Source: DAOSVX01 sp964447275 (GTDB lineage: Bacteria; Bacillota_I; Bacilli_A; RF39; UBA660). Taken from it: 29,808 nt of DNA. The notes below the pieces were generated by a model that was not told the DNA's origin, searched no databases, and saw only the letters and a list, made by a program, of their open reading frames with translations. Position 1 is the first letter of the stretch; every line of letters begins with the position of its first letter. This document shows, piece by piece, positions 14,976 to 22,659 of the stretch. A program made the position numbers and the translations under genes. Where the stretch lies: the NCBI GenBank assembly GCA_964447275.1, contig CAYURI010000010.1, positions 1 to 29,808 of the forward strand, given 5' to 3'.

Positions 14976-15631
14976 CTATCAGCTATTAATATTAATCTTA
15001 ACATTTGTAATGCTGTTGATAATACTCCGGCCACATATGTCATAGCAGCAGCATTTAGTACTGCTTTAGTATTTTCTATATTTTGTTTATTAATTAAGTT
15101 ATATTTTTTTAAATTCTCTTTAGCTTTTTTAGAAGCATCAAATTCAACTGGCAAAGTAATTAACTGGAATATTAAACCGGCTCCTACTAAAGCTACACCT
15201 AAATAAATTAAATTAGTTATTTCGGCAATAAATCCAATTAAGATAACTACATAAGAAATTGATGATAAGAACTTTACTACTGGAAATATAAATGTTCTTA
15301 GTTTTAAGAAGAAATATCCTTCTTTATCCTGAATAGCATGACCTACTTCATGGGCAGCTACACTGGCAGATGCTAATGACTCACCATGGAATATATCAGT
15401 AGAAAGTCTTACTACTTTTCTAGATGCATCATAGTGATCAGTTAAGTTCCCTTTAACTTCTACTATATGAATATCTTCTAACCCTTTTTCATCTAATATC
15501 TTTCTTGCTACTTCAAAACCACTTAAACCTTTTTCATTATTAATTTTAGAGTATTTATTATAAATAATTCTTATATAAACACTTGCAAGTAATGGAATTA
15601 AAATAACTCCTAACAATAATATTAAATCCAT
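14966..15631 (-). CDS. YugP-family membrane zinc metallopeptidase
   Basis: 221 aa. A membrane helix at about 3-22; zinc site H94-E-V-G-H98 preceded by 'SASVAA'; two or three further hydrophobic helices (about 116-158); and a downstream acidic ligand candidate E163 in 'LPVEFDASKKAKE'; hydrophobic C terminus. This matches the Zn_peptidase_2/YugP family, whose substrates are unknown. It starts 2 bases after cysS, and its ribosome binding site AAGGTGG lies in the last cysS codons, hence co-expression with the tRNA synthetase genes. Confidence 0.9.
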   Translation of the reverse strand: MDLILLLGVILIPLLASVYIRIIYNKYSKINNEKGLSGFEVARKILDEKGLEDIHIVEVKGNLTDHYDASRKVVRLSTDIFHGESLASASVAAHEVGHAIQDKEGYFFLKLRTFIFPVVKFLSSISYVVILIGFIAEITNLIYLGVALVGAGLIFQLITLPVEFDASKKAKENLKKYNLINKQNIENTKAVLNAAAMTYVAGVLSTALQMLRLILIADRRD

Positions 15632-15633
15632 TA

Positions 15634-17028
15634 TTACTTCGCCACCTTATATGTTGTACCTTCTTTAGTATCAATTAATTCTATTCCTTTACTAAGAAGT
15701 TCATTTCTTATGGAGTCTGCTAGAGCATAATCCTTATTTTCTTTAGCTCTTTTTCTTTCTTCTATTTTATTCATAATATAATCATGGTCTTCATGAATAT
15801 TGTCTTCTTTTTTAAGTAAATCTAACGATAAAACTTGATCCCATGCCTTAATTAATTCAATTTTAGTTATATCATTTACTTCATTATCTTTTAATAAGTC
15901 ATATAACAAAGTAATGGCATTAGCAGTATTTAAATCATCACTTAACGCTTCTTTAAATAAATTATCATATTTAGTAAATAACTCGTTATTAAGTTCTCCA
16001 TCATTTGATAGACTTAATACTTTATTTTTTAGTTTTTTATAAGCTATTTCGGTACTATCTAGTCCTTCAAAAGTAAACATTAATTGTTTACGATAATGCG
16101 ATTGTAAGCAGAATAAGCGATAAGCTAAAGGATTATAACCTTTGCTTTCTAATAATGAAACTGTTAAGAAGTCACCATTACTTTTACTCATCTTACCACT
16201 TTGGTCATTTAAGTGTTCAACATGGAACCAATAATTACACCATTTATGGCCTAAATAAGCCTCGCTTTGCGCTATTTCATTAGTGTGATGAGGAAATATA
16301 TTGTCTACTCCACCACAATGAATATCTAAGTATTCGCCAAGATATTTAGTTGATATCCCGGTACATTCAATATGCCATCCAGGATAACCTATTCCCCAAG
16401 GACTATTCCATTTTAATTCTTGATCTTCAAATTTAGATTTAGTAAACCAAAGTACAAAGTCGGTTTTATTTTTCTTATTTAAATCTTCTTCTACATCTTC
16501 TCTAGCTCCAACTAATATATCATCTACTTGATGATTAGTTAAAACATAGTATGCTTTTAATTTAGAAGTATCAAAATAAACATTACCACTAGCTATATAA
16601 GCATAACCGTCATTTATTAACTTTGTAATTATTTTAATATATTCATCGATACATGAAGTTGCTGGAATTACTATTGCTGGCTTTTTAATATTTAATTTAT
16701 TAGCGTCATCAAAGAAAGCTTCAGTATACATTTTAGCTATTTCTAGGACTGTTTTATGTTCTCTTTTAGCTCCTTTAAGCATTTTATCATCACCAGTATC
16801 ACCATCACTGGTTAAATGCCCTACATCAGTAATATTCATTACTCTTTTAACATCATAACCTAAATAAGTTAATGTCTTTTCTAAAATATCTTCCTGGATG
16901 TAGCTTCTTAAATTACCAATATGCGCATAATGATAAACTGTTGGGCCACAAGTATATAGTTTAACCTCTTTACCGTTATTGGGAATGAATTCCTCAATTT
17001 GTTTTGTTAATGTGTTATATATTTTCAT
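15634..17028 (-). CDS. cysS: Cysteinyl-tRNA synthetase
   Basis: 464 aa, full length, class I. T-C-G-P-T with zinc ligand C27, H36-I-G-N in place of HIGH, further zinc ligands in 'HIECTGIS' (C222) and 'FPHHTNEIAQ' (His247/248, E251), and K-M-S-K-S (279-283). The C-terminal DALR-like anticodon domain ends in 'YALADSIRNELLSKGIELIDT'. ATG with TAGGAGA upstream. It follows gltX by 8 bases. gltX-cysE-cysS is the usual Bacilli order; here cysE is absent from between them, and mrnC and rlmB are absent downstream. Confidence 0.98.
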   Translation of the reverse strand: MKIYNTLTKQIEEFIPNNGKEVKLYTCGPTVYHYAHIGNLRSYIQEDILEKTLTYLGYDVKRVMNITDVGHLTSDGDTGDDKMLKGAKREHKTVLEIAKMYTEAFFDDANKLNIKKPAIVIPATSCIDEYIKIITKLINDGYAYIASGNVYFDTSKLKAYYVLTNHQVDDILVGAREDVEEDLNKKNKTDFVLWFTKSKFEDQELKWNSPWGIGYPGWHIECTGISTKYLGEYLDIHCGGVDNIFPHHTNEIAQSEAYLGHKWCNYWFHVEHLNDQSGKMSKSNGDFLTVSLLESKGYNPLAYRLFCLQSHYRKQLMFTFEGLDSTEIAYKKLKNKVLSLSNDGELNNELFTKYDNLFKEALSDDLNTANAITLLYDLLKDNEVNDITKIELIKAWDQVLSLDLLKKEDNIHEDHDYIMNKIEERKRAKENKDYALADSIRNELLSKGIELIDTKEGTTYKVAK

Positions 17029-17036
17029 ATTTTCTC

Positions 17037-18464
17037 CTAGCTATTTAATCTTTTTAAAATGGTTTCTTTGCCTAATAAGTATAATGTATCTGGTAATTCT
17101 GGACCATGCATAACTCCCGTTGTGGTTATTCTAATTGGCATATATAATAATTTCCCTTTTACACAAGCTATTTCTTTTGTATTATTAATAACATTATTAA
17201 TGTTTTCAATTGTCCAATCAGAAATGTTTTCGATTTCTTTTTTAAAACTATCTAATACACCTTTAATACAGGTGTCACTATTTATAAACTCTAAAGCTTC
17301 TCCTTCGATAACAATATGATCATAAAAAAACATTTCAACTAAAGAAACAATTTCTTTACCGTAACTAATATGATCTTTATAAATTAATAATAATTTATTA
17401 ATCCATTCATTACTTTTATTACTTAAATCATACGTTGCGCTTAAAAATGGTTTTACAAAATCAATATATTTTTCATCACTTAATGCTTTTATATAATGAG
17501 CATTAACCCAATCTAGTTTTTTCCTATCATACTGACTAGGAGCTTTATTTACTTTATGATAATCAAATACACTAATTAATTCTTCCATAGTTAGTATTTC
17601 TTTGTTATCTGGTGGACACCAACCAAGTAGTACTAAGTAATTAATAATTGCTGGTGCTAGATAGCCATCATTATATAAATCCATAAATGAAGCATCGCCA
17701 TTTCTTTTTGATAACTTAGCGCCATCTTCACCAAGTACCATCGAAACATGAATATATTTTGGATATTCCCAGCCAAAAGCATCATATAAAAGATTATATT
17801 TAGCTGTTTGACTTAAATACTCTTTACCTCTTATGACATGAGTTATATCCATTAAATGATCGTCGATAACATTAGCAAAGTTATATGTTGGATAACCATC
17901 ACTTTTAAGTAATATTTGGTCTTCTAAAGTATCATTTTGAATGATTATTTTACCATATATTTCATCTACTATAGTAGTTTCGCCTTCTTTAGGCATCATT
18001 TGTCTAATAACATATGGTTCACCATTATTTATTTTAGTTTCAATTTCTTCTTTTGTTAGTTTTTTACAACAACCATCATACATAAATGGTACTTTAGCGT
18101 TTTCAGCTATTTCTCTTAAATGGCAAAGTCTTTCTTCATCACAAAAACAATAATAAGCATAACCCTTGTCTACTAATTCTAAAGCATACTTTTTATAAAT
18201 ATCTTTTCTTTCACTTTGTAAGTATGGTCCTACTTCGCCTTCATTATTTGGTCCTTCATCAATATTAATACCACATATTTTTAAAGTATTATAAATAAAC
18301 TCTATAGCACCATCTACTTTGCGGTTTTGATCAGTATCTTCAATTCTTAATATAAAATCGCCATTATCATGTTTAGCAACCAAATAGGTATATATTGCTG
18401 TTCTTAGGTTACCTATATGCATCATTCCCGTTGGACTAGGTGCAAAACGTGTTCTTGTTTTCAT
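17037..18464 (-). CDS. gltX: Glutamyl-tRNA synthetase
   Basis: 475 aa, class I. F-A-P-S-P-T-G and H16-I-G-N, 'RIEDTDQ', a Cys-rich zinc-like patch 'CFCDEERLC' plus 'GCC' (106-133), and K-L-S-K-R (250-254). The start is the ATG giving MKTRTRF. The longer frame upstream runs through the hairpin leader and the pilin 3' end and is not coding. The ribosome site GGTGG sits 6 bases before the ATG and is buried in the 3' arm of the hairpin at 18467-18512. Whether it also charges tRNA-Gln (non-discriminating) cannot be told; no gatCAB is in the window. Confidence 0.98.
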   Translation of the reverse strand: MKTRTRFAPSPTGMMHIGNLRTAIYTYLVAKHDNGDFILRIEDTDQNRKVDGAIEFIYNTLKICGINIDEGPNNEGEVGPYLQSERKDIYKKYALELVDKGYAYYCFCDEERLCHLREIAENAKVPFMYDGCCKKLTKEEIETKINNGEPYVIRQMMPKEGETTIVDEIYGKIIIQNDTLEDQILLKSDGYPTYNFANVIDDHLMDITHVIRGKEYLSQTAKYNLLYDAFGWEYPKYIHVSMVLGEDGAKLSKRNGDASFMDLYNDGYLAPAIINYLVLLGWCPPDNKEILTMEELISVFDYHKVNKAPSQYDRKKLDWVNAHYIKALSDEKYIDFVKPFLSATYDLSNKSNEWINKLLLIYKDHISYGKEIVSLVEMFFYDHIVIEGEALEFINSDTCIKGVLDSFKKEIENISDWTIENINNVINNTKEIACVKGKLLYMPIRITTTGVMHGPELPDTLYLLGKETILKRLNS

Positions 18465-18466
18465 AA

Positions 18467-18512
18467 AAAACCACCATTTCTCGTTACAATTGTAACAAAA
18501 AACAGTGGCTTT
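18467..18512 (-). promoter_or_regulatory. Hairpin covering the gltX ribosome binding site
   Basis: In minus-strand RNA, 18512-18492 pairs with 18487-18467 as an uninterrupted 21-bp stem with an AAUU loop. Five pairs are G·U (at 18482, 18480, 18476, 18475, 18470). Read on the plus strand those five would be A·C mismatches, so the structure fits RNA made from the minus strand only. The 3' arm contains GGTGG and runs into T6 directly before the gltX ATG. A -10-like TATAAA (18525-18520) would start transcription at the foot of the stem. It could be a terminator for the pilin mRNA, a translational switch for gltX, or both. Confidence 0.7.
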
Positions 18513-18525
18513 GTAAAACTTTATA

Positions 18526-19557
18526 TTATTGTTGGGTCCATCCAGAAGGGCAAGAAAGTTGATCATATAAATAACAGTTTGATCCAGATGTTGTACCCGT
18601 AGCACATGTATAAGTAGCAACCACAGCATTTGTATAACATTTGCCATTAGATACCGTTCCTACATTGCAAGTCCAAACAACAGAGCAAGAATTATACCAA
18701 TAATAATTACAATATGTGCCTTCTTGCCAATAACCCATATAAGTATTTGCGGTAGTTGTTGGACTCCCTGAGCATGTAATTGTTGGGCATTTAGCTCTAG
18801 CATTCCACTCATTACAGCCCCATTTTTGATCATACCAACTAGCGCTATAATCAGCGCTAGTTGTAATGTTTGCTATGGCTCCTCCTAAATCGCATTGAGT
18901 TCCAACTAACGTCCCTGATGGACAAGAATAAGTCGCAGGAACAGCAGCTTTATAACATGTATATGTCGGGATTAAATAATAATTTGCAGTTATTATTGTA
19001 TTTTCACTTCCCATTGTAAAAGTTGTTCCTTCTATACTACTGCCCTCACCAGAAATTGTCCACCCAGTAAACTCATACCCCTCCTTTGCTGGATTATTTA
19101 TTGTGATTGTCTCACCACTAACAATAGTTGTTGGACTGATACCATCCCATGTGCCACCATTAGTTAAAACAATTAACCCCAATCCCGACAATCCACCATT
19201 TATAAGAACTTTTACTCGATAATCTTCATAAGTAATAGTTACAGTTTCCGTCATTGATAAACCAGTTACTGGATTAATAAGGAAGGCGCCAATATCAGAC
19301 TCACTAGTTATATAACCGGCTTCAATAAGCTCAGCAATAGTTAATCCAAAAAAATCTTCAGGATTATTTTTTACCGCATTAATATTATCATTGCCATAAT
19401 TATAAGCTGCTACTTCTAACATATCAATTTTGTTTTCTAACGTTCTTTCTGCTGCTTTCTTTTTAATATTATTATAAGCAGGAATTGAAATCGTTATTAA
19501 AATACCTATCAAGGCAATAACAGCTAGTAATTCTACTAAGGTAAATCCTCTTTTCAT
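18526..19557 (-). CDS. Type IV prepilin with InlB-like repeat and Cys-rich C-terminal half
   Basis: 343 aa, much longer than usual pilins. Prepilin leader M-K-R-G4 / F-T-L-V-E9-L-L-A-V-I-A-L with the conserved Gly and Glu5, and a hydrophobic helix to about residue 27. A pilin-like N-terminal domain runs to about 130. Residues about 152-193 ('NNPAKEGYEFTGWTISGEG…ANY') look like a Listeria/Bacteroides (Flg_new) surface repeat. The rest has 13 cysteines, including three copies of a C-x-x-G-T…C unit at 212-222, 297-307 and 318-328. One base from gpmI with GAGG as ribosome site. Processing needs a PilD-type peptidase, not in this window. Confidence 0.88.
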   Translation of the reverse strand: MKRGFTLVELLAVIALIGILITISIPAYNNIKKKAAERTLENKIDMLEVAAYNYGNDNINAVKNNPEDFFGLTIAELIEAGYITSESDIGAFLINPVTGLSMTETVTITYEDYRVKVLINGGLSGLGLIVLTNGGTWDGISPTTIVSGETITINNPAKEGYEFTGWTISGEGSSIEGTTFTMGSENTIITANYYLIPTYTCYKAAVPATYSCPSGTLVGTQCDLGGAIANITTSADYSASWYDQKWGCNEWNARAKCPTITCSGSPTTTANTYMGYWQEGTYCNYYWYNSCSVVWTCNVGTVSNGKCYTNAVVATYTCATGTTSGSNCYLYDQLSCPSGWTQQ

Positions 19558-19558
19558 T

Positions 19559-21073
19559 TTAAACCTCTTTAAATTCTAATATTATCTCCGTATCTTTCAT
19601 TTCCTCAGGAATTTTTATATCCATATATTTTAATAAACTAGGTGCTACATTAGCAAGTGAACCATCTTTTAAAGTAACCTTCTCATCAGTAACAATAAAT
19701 GGTACTTTACTTAAACTATGACTAGTTACTGGTTCGCCTTCCTTAGTTAGCATTTCATCAGCGTTACCATGATCAGCAAGTAAAAACATTGTATAAAAAT
19801 TTAATTCACTAGATTCAATTATTTCTCCTAAACAACGATCCACTTCTTCTAAAGCTGTAATCGTCGCCTCCATATTACCAGTGTGGCCAACCATATCAGG
19901 ATTAGCAAAATTAACTAAAATAAAATCATAATCTTTATTCATCGCACCACAAGTTTTTTTACATACTTCATTAGCACTCATCTTTGGTGCTTCATCATAA
20001 GTAGATACCTCTGGGGAAGGAACTAAGATCTTTTCGCAAGCAGTTAAATTACCTTTGTATAAGCCATCAAAGAAATAAGTAACATGAGCAAACTTTTCAG
20101 TCTCAGCAATTCTTGCTTGAGTAAGACCAAGTTCTGAAAAATACTTACCTAAAGAATTAACAACGATTTCTTGATCAAAAAAATATTTACAATTTAATGA
20201 TTTGTCTATTTCATAAAAAGAAAAAACTTTTAAATTGGGTATTGTCTCGGTTTTAAAGTCATTAAAGTCTTGATTAGCTAAACTTCTTAAAATTTGTTTA
20301 GCACGATCAGCTCTAAAGTTTAACCACATAAGTGAGTCTTTATCTTTTATAACTCCTTCACTATTAATTAATATTGGTGGCAAGAATTCATCATAAACTT
20401 CTTTTTTATAACAACTATTAATGGTTTTTTCGCAATTTAAAGTAGTATAGCCAACTCCTTTTACAACTAAATCATAATATACTTTGGTTCGATCCCACCT
20501 GTTATCACGATCCATCGCATAATATCTACCACAAATAGAAGCAATACTAAATACTTCACTATCGGCAATTAATTCTTTAATTTCATTTATATATTTATAA
20601 GTGACATCTCTTTCTGTATCTCTGCCATCCGTTATTAAATGTAAATAACATTTATTAATGCCCGATTCCTTTACTAATTTAATCATCTCTTTAAAATGAT
20701 TAATATGAGAATGAATTCCCCCATCAGATAATAATCCCATTAAATGTAATCTAGAATTATTGGCTTTTACATTTTCAATCATTTCTAAATATTTTTCATT
20801 AGTAGAAAAGCTATTATACTTAAAATAATCATCAATTCTTAATAGTTCTTGCTTAATAACCCTTCCTGCACCAATTGTCATGTGACCAACTTCACTACCA
20901 CCCATTTGGCCTGATGGTAAGCCAACATATTCTTCGCTAGCACCTAATAAAGAGTGAGGATACTTGTTCCAAAGCATGTTAAAATTAGGCATATTTGCTT
21001 TTTTAATTGCATTACCATAATCATCTTCTTTATAGCCAAAACCATCTAATATCACCATTATTACTTTTTTCAT
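19559..21073 (-). CDS. gpmI: Phosphoglycerate mutase, cofactor-independent
   Basis: 504 aa, full length. Interconverts 3- and 2-phosphoglycerate through a phosphoserine. D10 in 'MVILDGFG' and catalytic S60 in G-Q-M-G-G-S-E-V-G-H (usual N-S-E-V-G-H) bind the two Mn ions together with the 'LLADHGNADEM' motif. Glycolytic gene in the pgk-tpiA group. A weak ribosome site TTGGTGA precedes the ATG. There are 53 bases to spo0A upstream, containing T7-ATGATATTATAAG, which may include a -10. No eno follows; the next gene is a prepilin. Confidence 0.97.
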   Translation of the reverse strand: MKKVIMVILDGFGYKEDDYGNAIKKANMPNFNMLWNKYPHSLLGASEEYVGLPSGQMGGSEVGHMTIGAGRVIKQELLRIDDYFKYNSFSTNEKYLEMIENVKANNSRLHLMGLLSDGGIHSHINHFKEMIKLVKESGINKCYLHLITDGRDTERDVTYKYINEIKELIADSEVFSIASICGRYYAMDRDNRWDRTKVYYDLVVKGVGYTTLNCEKTINSCYKKEVYDEFLPPILINSEGVIKDKDSLMWLNFRADRAKQILRSLANQDFNDFKTETIPNLKVFSFYEIDKSLNCKYFFDQEIVVNSLGKYFSELGLTQARIAETEKFAHVTYFFDGLYKGNLTACEKILVPSPEVSTYDEAPKMSANEVCKKTCGAMNKDYDFILVNFANPDMVGHTGNMEATITALEEVDRCLGEIIESSELNFYTMFLLADHGNADEMLTKEGEPVTSHSLSKVPFIVTDEKVTLKDGSLANVAPSLLKYMDIKIPEEMKDTEIILEFKEV

Positions 21074-21126
21074 ATTTTCACCAATCTTATAATATCATAA
21101 AAAAACTAATTTAAAAAGTGGCTAGT

Positions 21127-21882
21127 CTATTTAATTTTGGCCATATCAATTCTTAATTTGTCAACAATTGTTACCATAAACTCTAGATTAGTTGGTTTAG
21201 TTTTATTGAAATTAATACTATGACCAAAGATTTCTTCCATAAGTTTATAATCTCCCCTATCCCAACCAATTTCTAAAGCATGACGAATTGATTTTTCGAC
21301 ACATTTAACTGTCGTATTATATTTTAAAGCTATTTTAGGATATAAGTTCTTCATAATATGATTGCTTAAATTAGGATCACTATACAATAAATATATCCCA
21401 TCTTTTAAATATTGATATCCCTTAATATGTGATGGTATACCTAAAGAATGGAGTAATTTTATTAAAATACACTCCATATTTAATTTATCGATATCAAATT
21501 TTTCTTTATAATAAATAAAATCTAATATTCTTTTTTCTAAGTCTTTAATATCAAATGGTTTTAGAATAAAATATTTTACTCCATAACTACAAGTTTTTCT
21601 TATTACTTCTTCTTCACCTAAACCTGATATAACAATAATATCGAAGTTTTGGTTTCTTTTTTTAAGTTCTTCTAATAAATATATTCCATCTTTATTAGGC
21701 ATGACTAAATCTAATAATATTAAATTAAAGTTTTGTTCTTTTAAGATAATATCTAGCCCTTCTTTGCCATCATGAGCTTCAGAGATGATATTAATTACGG
21801 CGTGATTTCGAAAGTACTGCTTAACTCTTTCGATTAAGTTTTGATTATCATCAACAATCAAAACATTGATCTTATTTTCCAC
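21127..21882 (-). CDS. spo0A: Sporulation transcription factor Spo0A
   Basis: 251 aa. Receiver domain with acidic pair D11-D12, phosphorylated D58 ('LILLDLVMP'), S86 and K108. The Spo0A-specific C-terminal DNA-binding domain begins near 138: 'LHSLGIPSHIKGYQYLKDGI', recognition helix 'NTTVKCVEKSIRHALE' and 'GWDRG', ending 'KTKPTNLEFMVTIVDKLR'. This domain is diagnostic. GTG start with AAAGGA 6 bases upstream. In spore formers it commits cells to sporulation once phosphorylated. Here it sits between tpiA (48 bases) and gpmI (53 bases); no phosphorelay genes are nearby. Confidence 0.95.
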   Translation of the reverse strand: MENKINVLIVDDNQNLIERVKQYFRNHAVINIISEAHDGKEGLDIILKEQNFNLILLDLVMPNKDGIYLLEELKKRNQNFDIIVISGLGEEEVIRKTCSYGVKYFILKPFDIKDLEKRILDFIYYKEKFDIDKLNMECILIKLLHSLGIPSHIKGYQYLKDGIYLLYSDPNLSNHIMKNLYPKIALKYNTTVKCVEKSIRHALEIGWDRGDYKLMEEIFGHSINFNKTKPTNLEFMVTIVDKLRIDMAKIK

Positions 21883-21930
21883 ATTTTTCCTTTCTTTACA
21901 ACACGCACTACTTTATATAAATGATTATTA

Positions 21931-22659
21931 TTAATACTTTTCTTTGCACATTAATAATATATCATTTACTTCTTTTAAATCGACTGATGCCTTCCCTAGT
22001 AAAAAGCCATCAACATTAACCATCGTAATTAAATTAGTTATGTTATAGCTATTAACACTACCGCCATACAAGACTTCTATCTCTTTATTAAAATTACGAA
22101 ATACTTCTTGTTTGATAATTCCTGATAGTTCATTTATCTCTCTGTCATCAGCAGAAATACCACTACCAATTGCCCATTCTGGTTCATAAGCAATAGTAAT
22201 GTTTTTGATATCTTCTCTATTTAATTGATTAAATATTCTAATTACTTTGTTAATTAAAATATTATTAGTTCGCCCACTTCTTTTTTCTTCGTAAGTTTCA
22301 CCAATACATAAAATAACTTTTAGATTAGCACTTAAAGCATTTCTTATTTTACTTAAAATGATATCATCGGAAACGTTAGAAACTTTTTTTCTTTCACTAT
22401 GATTAATAATGGTATATTTTGCTCCCATACTAGCTACCTGACTAGCACTAACTTCTCCCGTATAACCGCCTTCAATAAATTGACTAACATCTTGAGAACC
22501 TAAAAAATAATTAGGATTGGTAAAAAGATGTAAAAAAGGATAACTTGGGCAAATAACTACCTCGGGATTATGATTACATATTTTACTTATTTCTGTTTCA
22601 TAATTTTTAATTGTTGCAAAAGTCATATTCATTTTTAAATTAAGAACTACTTTTTTCAT
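21931..22659 (-). CDS. tpiA: Triosephosphate isomerase (diverged)
   Basis: 242 aa, slightly short. Catalytic residues are kept: N-L-K (8-10 region), H in I-N-H-S-E-R, E in A-Y-E-P-E-W-A-I-G-S-G, and the phosphate loop Y-G-G-S-V. Several near-invariant positions differ: I-G-H-S-E-R is I-N-H-S-E-R, the loop-6 N-hinge P-V-W is P-E-W, the C-hinge K-T-A is I-S-A, and V-G-G-A-S is L-G-K-A-S. It should still interconvert DHAP and GAP. The ATG overlaps the pgk stop (TAATG), with GAGG as ribosome site. Confidence 0.95.
   Translation of the reverse strand: MKKVVLNLKMNMTFATIKNYETEISKICNHNPEVVICPSYPFLHLFTNPNYFLGSQDVSQFIEGGYTGEVSASQVASMGAKYTIINHSERKKVSNVSDDIILSKIRNALSANLKVILCIGETYEEKRSGRTNNILINKVIRIFNQLNREDIKNITIAYEPEWAIGSGISADDREINELSGIIKQEVFRNFNKEIEVLYGGSVNSYNITNLITMVNVDGFLLGKASVDLKEVNDILLMCKEKY

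Noticed and set aside
18465..18525. T-box riboswitch before gltX, suggested by GGTGG near the terminator-like stem
   Set aside because: The untranslated space is only about 60 bases; there is no stem I, no specifier loop and no full T-box sequence. The stem is better described as a simple hairpin.
18465..18647. N-terminal extension of GltX in the long open frame
   Set aside because: The extra 61 codons run through the hairpin and the end of the prepilin gene in another frame; FAPSPTG-type enzymes begin a few residues before that motif.
21080..21126. Terminator after spo0A (ACTA…TAGT with T7)
   Set aside because: The stem is only 4 bp with a long loop. Read-through to gpmI is as likely, so it was not listed.
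21294..21300. Spo0A box TTCGACA inside spo0A, and another at 23727-23733 inside pgk
   Set aside because: Both are inside coding sequence. By a rough base-composition estimate about three copies of this 7-mer are expected by chance in a window of this size on both strands.
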